Positions 22,733 to 31,726 of a stretch of DNA of 33,824 bases are shown piece after piece. Below the pieces are notes generated by a model, which was given only the letters and a program-made list of their open reading frames with translations, was not told the origin of the DNA and did not search any database. The position numbers and the translations under genes were made by a program. Origin of the DNA: an uncultured Alphaproteobacteria bacterium (GTDB lineage Bacteria; Pseudomonadota; Alphaproteobacteria; RF32; CAG-239); the NCBI GenBank assembly GCA_944390455.1, contig CALXPU010000014.1:1-33824 (forward strand), given 5' to 3'. The number at the start of each line of letters is the position of its first letter. Position 1 is the first letter of the stretch.

Positions 22733-25700
22733 ATGAAGAAGCAGAAGAATAAGCAAGGTATTAAAGCATCAAAATTAGCTAAAGCAGAAAATAAATTAAA
22801 AAAACAAGCTGAACAGATAATAACGGTAAAAAATGCCGAAGGTGAGCCGGATACTGAAGCTAAGATTTTGATTCAAAACAAGATAAATTACACTCCGAAA
22901 GTTAGTGTCATCATTCCTGTATATAATGTTGAGGAGTATTTAAGGGAGTGCTTGGATAGTGTCATCAATCAAACCTTAAAAGAAATAGAAATCATCTGCG
23001 TTGATGACGGTTCTACAGATAATTCTTTGGAAATTTTAAAAGAATATGCCAAGAAAGATAATAGAATAAGTATTCTTATTCAGAAAAATTCAGGTTCAGG
23101 AAAATCTAGAAATAATGGAATTAATAATTCCAAAGGTGAGTTCATTGCCTTTATGGATTCAGATGATTTTTATCCGTCACGTCATACATTAGAAAATATG
23201 TATACAAAAGCGTGTAAGTATAATGTTAATATATGTGGCGGTTCATTAAATCAGCTAAAAGAAGGGAAAATCATAACAGACCCTAAATTAATTGAAGATG
23301 GATATACATTTGTAAAAGAAGGAATAATCAGTTATAAAGATTATCAATTTGACTATGGATATTGGAGATTTATCTATAAGAGACAATTTTTAAGAGAAAA
23401 CCAACTTTATTTTCCTGATTATTTGAGGGGACAAGATCCGCCTTTCTTTATTAAAGCTATGGCTATAGCACAACAATTTTATGCACTAGCAGAGGCTACT
23501 TATGTATACCGCGTGTCATATAAAAAGATTCAATGGACGAAGCGAAAGGTACAAGATGTTGCAAAAGGGCTAATGGACTGTTTAAATTTAGCTGAAACTC
23601 AAAATTATGATGAATTATATTTTAGATTATCTAAAAGAGCCATAAATCCGTATATTTCCAATATATTTAAATTATTTATAGAAGAGGAAGATACTAAAAA
23701 GCTTCTATGCTGTATGATAAATAATTTAAATTATCACAAAATTTATATGATTAATCCAAACTATCAATTACCTGATTTTTATCAACAATTTTTAGAAACT
23801 AAGAAGGTATCAATAATTATTCCCGTATATAATACGGCATCATATTTACGAGAATGTCTAGATAGTGTTATTAATCAAACCTTAAAAGAAATAGAAATCA
23901 TTTGTGTAAATGATGGTTCTACCGATAACTCCTTAGATATATTAAAAGAATATGCGGCAAAAGATAAAAGAATTAAGATAATTAATCAGAAAAATGGAGG
24001 ATTAGGAAATGCAAGAAATAATGGTGTAAAAGAAGCAATTGCGCCATATATTTTCTTTGTTGATTCGGATGATTGGCTAGATTTAACTTGTCTAGAGAAA
24101 TTATTTAATAAAATAATATCAACGAAAACGGATATGTGTATTTATGGATTACAAAAATATGATGAAATAAATGATAGATATATTGTAGATAAATATTTTG
24201 ATATATCATGTTATGATATGCGTAGAAACGATGTTTGCGATTATAAAGAAATCTCGTCTGTTGTGTTCAGACGATTTGGTGCTGTTATGAAATTGTATAA
24301 TAAGAATTTCTTTATGAACAATAAATTGTTTTTTGAAGAAAAAGTATTATTTGAAGATGTTTTTACACATGTAAAAGCAATATTACAAGCTAAAAAAATT
24401 TCTTTTATTAATGAAAATCTATATTTTTACAGAGTTAATCGTATAGGAAGTATCATGAATATATCCAGGGGAGAAAAGAATATTTTTGATATATTTACAG
24501 CGATAGAGTGTGTTGAAAAATTTCTTATAGATAAAAATATAGATAAATTTTTACAAAAAGAATATATTTCTTTTGTTGATGAACAAATAGCCTTTCATCA
24601 AAAACGCATCATTGATATAAAATTAAAACGAGAATTTAATAAGAAAATTATGGAATTTAAAGAAAAATCTCATCTATACCATAAAGTTAGTATCATTATT
24701 CCCGTATATAATACGGCAGAGTTCTTACCGCAATGCTTAGACAGTGTTATCAATCAAACCTTAAAAGAAATAGAAATTATCTGTGTTGATGATGGATCTA
24801 CAGATAACTCTTTAGAAATCTTAAAAGAATACGCTAAAAAAGATGAAAGAATTATAGTAATAACTCAAACAAATCAAAAACAAGGAGCAGCAAGAAATAA
24901 AGGATTAAAGATTGCAAAAGGAGAATACATACAATTTGTAGATTCCGATGATTACATAGTTCCAGATGCATGTCAAAAGTTATATGACAAATGTAACAGA
25001 TTAAATTTGGATATGATAAATTTTGAAGGTATAAATTTTGATAAAAATAAACAAGAACAATTAAAAGGACAAACGATTTTTTATATATCTCCTAAAGAAG
25101 AAAAAGAGGTATATAGTGGCTCAGATTTAGAAAAAATAAAAGAATTTATACCAGTTTCGGCATGTAGGTTTTTTTATAAAAAACAATTTTTAATGGATAA
25201 TAATATTCTATTTCCAGAAAAAATATATTTTGAAGATAACTATTTTGTGTTAAAAGCTGTAATATTAGTTCAGCGATATGGAATATTAAGGGAGAAACTG
25301 TATTATAGAAGAGTGCATAAAGCGAGTACAACTCAAAATTGGAACAAACATTTTTCTGATTATATTAAAATAGTCTTAAAAATAAATGAACTATTCAAAC
25401 ATTATAATAATATTGAAGATTTCTCTAGAAAAAAAATAAAAATGTATACAGATAGCGTAATTAGAAAGTACAACAGCTTTACGCCTCAAGATAAGAAAAA
25501 ATATGAGAAAGAAATGCATGTATTTATGCATGAATTAGGAATAAAAGAAAATAATAGATTAAAAAAAGAATTATATAAACAAGAATTGCAAACTTGGTAT
25601 CAAAGAGTAACAGGAAAATATCTAAACTTAGACAATCCACGAACATTTAATGAAAAAATACAATGGTTGAAGCTCTATGATTCAACACCAATTAAAACAC

Positions 25701-28675
25701 GTTTGGCAGATAAATATCTTGTGCGTGATTGGGTAAAGGAAAAAATTGGTGAACAATATCTCATTCCTCTTTTAGGTGTATATGATAAATTTGAAGAGAT
25801 TGATTTTGAGAAATTACCAAATCAATTTGTGATTAAATGTAACCACGGATGTGCTTATAACATAATAGTCAGGGATAAAACCAAATTAGATTTGGCAGAG
25901 GTTAAAGAGAAATTAAATAAATGGATGAGTGAAAATTTTGCGTTCAAAGCAGGATATGAGCTTCATTATAGAGATATAAAACCTAAAATCATTATAGAGA
26001 AATATATGGAAAATAAAGGTAGCCAGAATTTATATGATTATAAATTTTGGTGCTTTAATAGTGAAGTAAAATATATGCAATTTAGGGACGATTTTTCTGC
26101 GAATTTAAAAATGGTTTTTTATGATTTAAATTGGAAAAAACAACCATTTTATTATGATCATCCTCTCTATGATAAAGAATTAGAAAAACCAGATAATTTT
26201 CAAGATATGATAAATATAGCAAAGAAACTATGTCAAGGTTTTGCATTTGTTTGTGTTGATATGTATCGTTTAAATGATGGAACCATATATTTTGGAGAAA
26301 TGACATTTACTCGCTCTACAGGAGCAGCGCATTGGAATAATGAGAAATACAATAAAACATTAGGAGACATGATAAAGCTCCCTAAAATGGCATATAATAT
26401 AAACACAGGGGAATATTACAAAAGCCCCAAAAGAAGCAAGATAAAGCCATATTTACTATTACCGTATAATTTATGCCAAAAGGCATATTGGAATTATAAA
26501 GAGAAAAAAATCAAGAAAAAAAATATACAGAAACAATTATTTAATTCTCGCATAGACATCAAAAACTTTGGTAATGAAAATAATGCTGTGGAGATTACAA
26601 CATCAGCAAAAGTATCTCAACCAATGTGGTTTACTAATGAGCAAGGGCAAGGACAAGTTGTAGAATCAAATAAAAAGATTCAAAATATTACGATTAAAGC
26701 AATTCAAGACGGAAACCTATGTTTTGACTTTAGAGGTCAAGATAAACGTTTTGAGAGAGTTCGTTTTCCGGTTTGGGCTGATTATAAATCTATCAAAATT
26801 GATGGAAAAGAGATTTTATCAGCACCAATCGCAACTTGGCACGATAAGCCTTTCCGCTATGAAATGCCGGTTAAAGACGGGCAAATAGTTAAAGTGGAAG
26901 TAGTGCAACAATATCACCAATACTCTAAAGACGAGTTGAAAGATGTTATTTTAAAACTCAATCCAAATTCAGAGTATATTAAGGAGAATATAGAGAAATT
27001 AACCAATAAAATTTATAAAAAGATAACAGTTAATAATACAACTATAAAATCATCTCCTCAAACAACTTTATTTGCAAAAGTTAAGCAAAATGTTCAAGAA
27101 AAAATAAAGTTATGGCAAGATAAATTGTCTTTTGCACATAAAATTGCACCGATTATGGAAATGATGCAAAAAAATCAGGCCCAAACGTTGCAGATTTTAC
27201 AAGAAATTCAAACAAAAAATGTAAACTTAGAAAATAAAAACAACGAGTTAAAAAAAGAAATTGAAGTGTTAAAGGGCTTTTTTAGCACGCAATTAACAGA
27301 TTTCAAAAAGCAACAAGAAGAGCGTTCAAAACAGTTGCTGGCAACCGGAGATAGGTTATCCGCCGAGCTTCAACGTGCAACGGCAGAGCTCCAGAGTGCC
27401 GAACAATCTCAAACAAGTGAAATAAAAGCGACATTGAGTGAGTTCATTGCTCAGTTAGCTGTGACGGAGAATAAGCTATCCACCGAACTCCAACGCACAA
27501 CGGCAGAGCTCCAGAGTGCGGAACAATCTCAAGCAAGTGAAATAAAAGCGACATTGAGTGATTTCATTGCTCAACTTTCAGTTACTGAGAATAAGCTATC
27601 CACCGAGCTTCAACGCGCAACGGAAGAACTTCAAAATTCCGGTATTTCTGAAATTTCTGAAATAAAAACTTATTGTGCGGATTTTGCTCATCAATTAGGC
27701 AATACAGAGGTAAAGCTGTTAAATGAGTTGAACACGCAACGAGAAACATCTCAGCTAAATAAAAATAATATTATGGCCGGAATTAATCAAACAGAACAGT
27801 CTTTGCAGATACAAATTGCAAAATTTCGAGAGTTGGCACAAGAGCAACAGACCGTATTGGATCGAGTGCAGGAACGTCTAGAAGATTTATCTGCTTTGAA
27901 AGAAATAGATTTTGCGCAAAAGAGTGAATTAAGTGTATTATCTCAAGATATAGAAAAACAAAAATCTCAATTACTTGAAAAAGTACAGAATTTACAAAAC
28001 AAGGCACACCTTCAATATCAAGAGTTGAATTTTGCAGATTTGTTGCACGATAGTACGCAAAATAGTCCATGGCTCAAAGATAAAAATTTTGCATTATATG
28101 GCGGCGCTGCAAATTATAGCTTTATTTATACATTGTTCAGAATTTTGGATAACATCAAACCGATGCATATTTTGGAGATGGGATTAGGGCAAACCTCAAT
28201 GGTAACGACGCAATATATCAAAAATAATAAGCCTGAAGCCGATTTGGATATTATAGAAAATGATCAAAGCTGGATAAAAATTTATGAACCAAAGCTAGCC
28301 AAAAGTCAAAATATCAAATTGCATCAGTGCGATATAGAATTTTTTGATTATGAAGGTGAGCAAAATCGTAAATATAAAGAGCTCGATAAAATAGCCGGAG
28401 ATAAAAAGTACAACTTGATTATCGTTGACGGTCCGTTTGGCGGTGCACAAAAGTTACCGCGTTCTAATATCGTTGAATTGGTAGAACATAATTTGGCGCA
28501 AGACTTCATCATTATGTTTGACGATGCGGAAAGAGCAGGGGAACAAAATACAATTGCTCAGACCAAAGCAAAACTAACGTCACTAGGTATAAAGTTTGGA
28601 ACTCAACAGCGAAATGCTCTGAAATCTCAGATCTTAATTTTCAGTAAATCTTGTGAATTTGCAAAATATTTATAG
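22733..28675 (+). CDS. Giant multidomain glycan-assembly protein (3x GT2, ATP-grasp, beta domain, coiled coil, methyltransferase-like)
   Basis: A single 1980-aa frame. Three GT2 modules start near residues 55, 357 and 650, each with SVIIPVYN, CV(D/N)DGSTDNSL and a (D)SDD metal site. A TupA-like ATP-grasp domain spans about 945-1220 (NPRTFNEKIQWLKLYD, FVIKCNHGCAYN, FGEMTFTRSTGA). Such domains ligate amino acids or peptides to carboxylates, as in teichuronopeptide synthesis. Residues about 1270-1396 are a beta domain shared with the next gene. About 1473-1763 is a long coiled coil with 40-residue repeats. About 1766-1980 resembles a class I methyltransferase (ILEMGLGQTSMVT, LIIVDGPFG). It looks like an assembly platform that builds, amidates and modifies a glycan. 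This role is inferred. AGGAAG precedes the ATG; AT content is highest in the GT2 and ATP-grasp parts. Confidence 0.8.
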   Translation: MKKQKNKQGIKASKLAKAENKLKKQAEQIITVKNAEGEPDTEAKILIQNKINYTPKVSVIIPVYNVEEYLRECLDSVINQTLKEIEIICVDDGSTDNSLEILKEYAKKDNRISILIQKNSGSGKSRNNGINNSKGEFIAFMDSDDFYPSRHTLENMYTKACKYNVNICGGSLNQLKEGKIITDPKLIEDGYTFVKEGIISYKDYQFDYGYWRFIYKRQFLRENQLYFPDYLRGQDPPFFIKAMAIAQQFYALAEATYVYRVSYKKIQWTKRKVQDVAKGLMDCLNLAETQNYDELYFRLSKRAINPYISNIFKLFIEEEDTKKLLCCMINNLNYHKIYMINPNYQLPDFYQQFLETKKVSIIIPVYNTASYLRECLDSVINQTLKEIEIICVNDGSTDNSLDILKEYAAKDKRIKIINQKNGGLGNARNNGVKEAIAPYIFFVDSDDWLDLTCLEKLFNKIISTKTDMCIYGLQKYDEINDRYIVDKYFDISCYDMRRNDVCDYKEISSVVFRRFGAVMKLYNKNFFMNNKLFFEEKVLFEDVFTHVKAILQAKKISFINENLYFYRVNRIGSIMNISRGEKNIFDIFTAIECVEKFLIDKNIDKFLQKEYISFVDEQIAFHQKRIIDIKLKREFNKKIMEFKEKSHLYHKVSIIIPVYNTAEFLPQCLDSVINQTLKEIEIICVDDGSTDNSLEILKEYAKKDERIIVITQTNQKQGAARNKGLKIAKGEYIQFVDSDDYIVPDACQKLYDKCNRLNLDMINFEGINFDKNKQEQLKGQTIFYISPKEEKEVYSGSDLEKIKEFIPVSACRFFYKKQFLMDNNILFPEKIYFEDNYFVLKAVILVQRYGILREKLYYRRVHKASTTQNWNKHFSDYIKIVLKINELFKHYNNIEDFSRKKIKMYTDSVIRKYNSFTPQDKKKYEKEMHVFMHELGIKENNRLKKELYKQELQTWYQRVTGKYLNLDNPRTFNEKIQWLKLYDSTPIKTRLADKYLVRDWVKEKIGEQYLIPLLGVYDKFEEIDFEKLPNQFVIKCNHGCAYNIIVRDKTKLDLAEVKEKLNKWMSENFAFKAGYELHYRDIKPKIIIEKYMENKGSQNLYDYKFWCFNSEVKYMQFRDDFSANLKMVFYDLNWKKQPFYYDHPLYDKELEKPDNFQDMINIAKKLCQGFAFVCVDMYRLNDGTIYFGEMTFTRSTGAAHWNNEKYNKTLGDMIKLPKMAYNINTGEYYKSPKRSKIKPYLLLPYNLCQKAYWNYKEKKIKKKNIQKQLFNSRIDIKNFGNENNAVEITTSAKVSQPMWFTNEQGQGQVVESNKKIQNITIKAIQDGNLCFDFRGQDKRFERVRFPVWADYKSIKIDGKEILSAPIATWHDKPFRYEMPVKDGQIVKVEVVQQYHQYSKDELKDVILKLNPNSEYIKENIEKLTNKIYKKITVNNTTIKSSPQTTLFAKVKQNVQEKIKLWQDKLSFAHKIAPIMEMMQKNQAQTLQILQEIQTKNVNLENKNNELKKEIEVLKGFFSTQLTDFKKQQEERSKQLLATGDRLSAELQRATAELQSAEQSQTSEIKATLSEFIAQLAVTENKLSTELQRTTAELQSAEQSQASEIKATLSDFIAQLSVTENKLSTELQRATEELQNSGISEISEIKTYCADFAHQLGNTEVKLLNELNTQRETSQLNKNNIMAGINQTEQSLQIQIAKFRELAQEQQTVLDRVQERLEDLSALKEIDFAQKSELSVLSQDIEKQKSQLLEKVQNLQNKAHLQYQELNFADLLHDSTQNSPWLKDKNFALYGGAANYSFIYTLFRILDNIKPMHILEMGLGQTSMVTTQYIKNNKPEADLDIIENDQSWIKIYEPKLAKSQNIKLHQCDIEFFDYEGEQNRKYKELDKIAGDKKYNLIIVDGPFGGAQKLPRSNIVELVEHNLAQDFIIMFDDAERAGEQNTIAQTKAKLTSLGIKFGTQQRNALKSQILIFSKSCEFAKYL
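22895..24830 (+). repeat. Three-fold repeated GT2 N-terminal segment
   Basis: The donor-binding start of each GT2 module is nearly identical in protein (LDSVINQTLKEIEIIC, then DGSTDNSL and ILKEYA), while the acceptor halves are unrelated. A 26-nt stretch is identical at 22967-22992, 23873-23898 and 24752-24777, giving module spacings of 906 and 879 nt. Such islands allow recombination between modules. Confidence 0.9.
27356..27715 (+). repeat. Three tandem 120-bp repeats in the coiled coil
   Basis: Units of exactly 120 bp begin at 27356, 27476 and 27596. The first two are highly similar and the third diverges in its second half. Each encodes 40 residues (LS.ELQR.TAELQSAEQSQ then SEIKATLS.FIAQL). 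They lengthen the rod between the beta domain and the C-terminal methyltransferase-like domain. Confidence 0.9.
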
Positions 28676-28689
28676 GAGATTAAAATAAA

Positions 28690-29196
28690 ATGGCAAAGAA
28701 AATTATTTTAAGCATAATTGGAATATTAGCGCTGCTAGGAGCGTATAGTATCTTGAATGGTGGAAATAAAGCTAAACCCACAACAGCTCGTATAGATATT
28801 TCTGAAAAGACAACGAATAGTCAACCTTGCTTTGAAGTACGAGAAGTTTCTACCAAGAAACTTCTCACTCCAGCAAAGTGGATGGCAAAATTCGGTCAGC
28901 AAGGCTATGTCATTCAAAAGAATGCTATGTCTGAAGAACTTGAAATTACGGCCACATCCGATAAATGTAAAATCAATTTTGCTTTGCGAGGTCCTTGGGA
29001 ATTAAAAGATAAAAACGATAGGAACAAAGGTATTAAAGAACTTTGGGTGGAATATACCAAATTTGCAATCAATGGACAAGATATTATAACAAAACCAACT
29101 TCTGCATGGCATAATAAACCCATTTATCACTCTATAATCGCACAAAAAGGAAATATTTTTTATGTTCTGCTTAATTGGAGAAAAGCAGCAGAATAA
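28690..29196 (+). CDS. Membrane-anchored stand-alone copy of the giant protein's beta domain
   Basis: A 168-aa protein. Residues about 4-22 form a signal anchor or signal peptide (IILSIIGILALLGAYSIL) without a lipobox cysteine. The remainder aligns with residues about 1285-1390 of the preceding 1980-aa protein. Shared signposts are GQ(G/Q)xVxxxN, an (L/F)RG turn, W.(D/E)Y.KFxI.G..I..(A/P), then WH(D/N)KP and the final hydrophobic strand. No catalytic motif is seen, so a carbohydrate-binding or scaffold role in the periplasm is plausible. GGAG precedes the ATG, 14 nt after the giant gene, and it ends the operon. Confidence 0.65.
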   Translation: MAKKIILSIIGILALLGAYSILNGGNKAKPTTARIDISEKTTNSQPCFEVREVSTKKLLTPAKWMAKFGQQGYVIQKNAMSEELEITATSDKCKINFALRGPWELKDKNDRNKGIKELWVEYTKFAINGQDIITKPTSAWHNKPIYHSIIAQKGNIFYVLLNWRKAAE

Positions 29197-29375
29197 ATAT
29201 ATGGAAACAAATATTCTTCCGCAAGTGTTATAACTCGAGGAACAAAATAGATAACAAATTTAAAAGCTATTAATCTAAATAAAAAATTACTAACATAGAA
29301 TGTCTTTTACCATAAATTTATAAAATTTTTAATCACTTGCACACATCAGCTATCGCCAATGATAAAATGTGATAA

Positions 29376-29423
29376 CCCCACAATACCTAAAAAAAGTGGG
29401 GCTATAGTGGGACAAGTGTCCCA
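29376..29423. other. Two short hairpins in the gap after the glycan operon
   Basis: CCCCAC (29376-29381) pairs with GTGGGG (29396-29401). TGGGAC (29408-29413) pairs with GTCCCA (29418-29423) over an AAGT loop. Neither has a good T tail. They lie in the roughly 490-nt gap 29197-29690, whose only gene is the tRNA. The rest of the gap is AT-rich with no other signal I can support. Confidence 0.5.
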
Positions 29424-29437
29424 TAAAGGCAAAAGAA

Positions 29438-29465
29438 AAAGGCTCTCGAGTTATCGAAAGCCTTT
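29438..29465 (-). terminator. Terminator of the initiator tRNA transcript
   Basis: AAAGGCT (29438-29444) pairs with AGCCTTT (29459-29465), extended by inner TCGA/CGA pairs. It lies directly past the tRNA 3' end with a T-rich tail on the minus strand. Confidence 0.75.
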
Positions 29466-29473
29466 AATTTTAA

Positions 29474-29550
<77 letters not shown>

Positions 29551-29690
29551 ATAAGTACATATGTCATGAACAAGAGAACGTATATACTCAAAAAAAATAA
29601 TTGTCAATAATATTTTTTAATATTTTGCATAAAAATTTTGATATGTTAAAAATAAGGCAGTCCTAAAGCAACAGAAAGGTCTGAAAGCAG

Positions 29691-30575
29691 ATGAAAGAGC
29701 AAGAAATTCCAGAAGATAATTATGAGGTAAATCATAATCCTGAACGTAAATTAGGAATTATCGCCGGCGGTGGAGAATTGCCGCATAAGGTAATAGAATG
29801 GTGTCAAAAACATTCCCGCCCATATTATGCTTTGGCGATAGAGGGCAATGCTGATGAACATATATTTACGCCGGACGTTGCCCATGAATGGATAAGAATA
29901 GGGCAAGCAGGAACTGGTTTTAAGCGTTTTAAAGAAGAGGGTGTGAAAGAGATTGTATTGATAGGAACCATCAAACGCCCGACTTTTGCCGAATTGGTAC
30001 CGGATTTTAGAACCGCCGCTTTCTTTGCAAAATTGGGAGCCAAAGCTTTAGGAGATGATGGCATCTTGCGCGCACTTGTTAAAGAAATTGAAGGCGATGG
30101 TATGAAAGTGGTCGGTATTCATGAAGTCGTGCCGGATTTGTTGGCGCATACCGGCATACTGACGAAAAAAAAGCCGGATAAAGAAGATGAAGAGGATATT
30201 CGCCGCGGTGTAGAAGTGGCAACGGCGTTGGGCAAATTAGACGTTGGTCAATCGGTTGTAATTCAACAAGGTTTGGTTTTAGGGCTGGAAGGGATAGAAG
30301 GTACAGATAAACTAATCAAAAGATGTGCAGAATATGTGCGCAAAGGCAAAAAGCCGATATTGGTGAAATTGCGTAAACAACAGCAAGATATGCGTATTGA
30401 TTTGCCGACCATTGGTGCAAGAACTGTGGAAAATGCATATAAAAGCGGCTTTAAAGGGATTGCGGTTCATGCCGGCAATACGCTGATTGTCAATGAAGAA
30501 GAAGTGATAAAATTGGCCGATAAATATGGAATGTTTATCAAAGGGATAATTCCGACGGAGTATGAAGAATGCTGA
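29691..30575 (+). CDS. lpxI: LpxI, UDP-2,3-diacylglucosamine pyrophosphatase
   Basis: A 294-aa enzyme that hydrolyses UDP-2,3-diacylglucosamine to lipid X and UMP in lipid A synthesis, taking the place of LpxH. LGIIAGGGELPHKVIEW starts the N-terminal domain. LIGTIKRPTFAELVPDFRT and LGDDGILRALVKEIE are conserved. The C-terminal domain contains QDMRIDLPTIGARTVENA, the region that in studied LpxI holds the catalytic Asp, and FKGIAVHAGNTLIV. The product has about 20 extra charged residues before the domain. No strong ribosome site precedes the ATG. Its last 7 nt overlap lpxB, so the two steps are coupled. Confidence 0.92.
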   Translation: MKEQEIPEDNYEVNHNPERKLGIIAGGGELPHKVIEWCQKHSRPYYALAIEGNADEHIFTPDVAHEWIRIGQAGTGFKRFKEEGVKEIVLIGTIKRPTFAELVPDFRTAAFFAKLGAKALGDDGILRALVKEIEGDGMKVVGIHEVVPDLLAHTGILTKKKPDKEDEEDIRRGVEVATALGKLDVGQSVVIQQGLVLGLEGIEGTDKLIKRCAEYVRKGKKPILVKLRKQQQDMRIDLPTIGARTVENAYKSGFKGIAVHAGNTLIVNEEEVIKLADKYGMFIKGIIPTEYEEC

Positions 30576-31723
30576 TATATTTAGTAGCGGGAGAACCATC
30601 CGGAGATATGTTAGGCGCACGCCTAATGCATGCGATGAAAAAGATAGCACCAGAAACCGAATTTGCCGGTGTTGGTGGGGAAAATATGGAAAAAGAGGGT
30701 TTAACCTCATTATTTGATATAACAGACTTGGCAGTTATGGGGTTGGCTGAGGTAATTCCGAGTATTCCGAAAGTACTGCGCCATATCAAAGAAACCGTAA
30801 ATGATATTGCCGAAAAAAAGCCTGATGTGGTGGTCACCATAGATAGCTGGAGCTTTTCGGAACGTGTGCACAAAGCTTTACGTAAAAAAGGCATAAAGGT
30901 ATTACAAATGCACTACGTTGCGCCACAAGTTTGGGCATGGAAAAAGGGCCGAGCCAAGACGATGTATAAATACATTGATCGTTTGTTGACATTGTTCCCC
31001 AATGAACCGGCATATTTTACGCCATATCATTTAGAAGCCGATTGCGTCGGACATCCGGTCATAGAAAATCCGTTGATTAGCGGAGAGTTGCAACCAAGTG
31101 GCAATATAGATACAAAAGATAAGCGTTTGATTTTAATTTTACCGGGGTCTCGCCACAATGAAGTGGAGAAGTTATTGCCGACATTTGTTGATGCGACGAA
31201 AGAATTGGATAAAAGATATAGCGATTTGATGTATGTCTTGCCAACGGTTAAAACGGTAGAAAAGCGCGTAGAGCGGATTTTGACCGAAAAGAATGTGAAA
31301 AACATCCAAGTTTTACATGGCAGAGAAGAAAAAGGTGAGGCAATGTTAAAAGCAACGGCAGCGATTGCGGCATCGGGTACGGTATCGTTGGAATTGGCCA
31401 TTATGAAGATACCGCATATTATAGCCTATAAGGTAGCACCGTTGACAGCTTGGTTGGCACGCCATTTGCTGAAAATAAAATCGGTAAATTTACCGAATAT
31501 CTTATTAGATGAAAGTGTGGTTCCGGAGTTATTGCAAGAAGATTGCAATGCACAAAAGATAGCCGACACAATCGGTGCATATTTAGATATAGATGAAGTT
31601 CGCGAAGAGTTTAATCACAAGATGGATAAACTTTGTCAAGTAATGGGTGTCGGCGAGTTGAAACCGAGTGAAAAGGCGGCTCAAATCATTTTTGCGGCAA
31701 TTAAAGAAAAAAATAAGGCATAA
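30569..31723 (+). CDS. lpxB: LpxB, lipid-A-disaccharide synthase
   Basis: A 384-aa GT19 enzyme that joins lipid X to UDP-2,3-diacylglucosamine, forming the beta-1,6 disaccharide of lipid A at the inner membrane face. VAGEPSGDMLGARLM is the hallmark N-terminal motif. YVAPQVWAWKKGR, LTLFPNEPAYF and GHPVIE follow. The C-terminal Rossmann half has LILPGSRHNEVEKLLP and AASGTVSLELAIM, and length is normal. ATGCTGA overlaps the end of lpxI by 7 nt, and comEC follows after 3 nt, so the three form one operon. Confidence 0.95.
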   Translation: MLIYLVAGEPSGDMLGARLMHAMKKIAPETEFAGVGGENMEKEGLTSLFDITDLAVMGLAEVIPSIPKVLRHIKETVNDIAEKKPDVVVTIDSWSFSERVHKALRKKGIKVLQMHYVAPQVWAWKKGRAKTMYKYIDRLLTLFPNEPAYFTPYHLEADCVGHPVIENPLISGELQPSGNIDTKDKRLILILPGSRHNEVEKLLPTFVDATKELDKRYSDLMYVLPTVKTVEKRVERILTEKNVKNIQVLHGREEKGEAMLKATAAIAASGTVSLELAIMKIPHIIAYKVAPLTAWLARHLLKIKSVNLPNILLDESVVPELLQEDCNAQKIADTIGAYLDIDEVREEFNHKMDKLCQVMGVGELKPSEKAAQIIFAAIKEKNKA

Positions 31724-31726
31724 AGA

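Noticed and set aside
29376..29423. Riboswitch or attachment site in the gap before the tRNA
   Set aside because: Only two short isolated hairpins are present. No conserved riboswitch core or repeated att core is visible.
17457..29473. Integrated island bounded by tRNA-fMet
   Set aside because: No duplicated tRNA 3' end or active integrase is visible, so it is only mentioned as a possibility.
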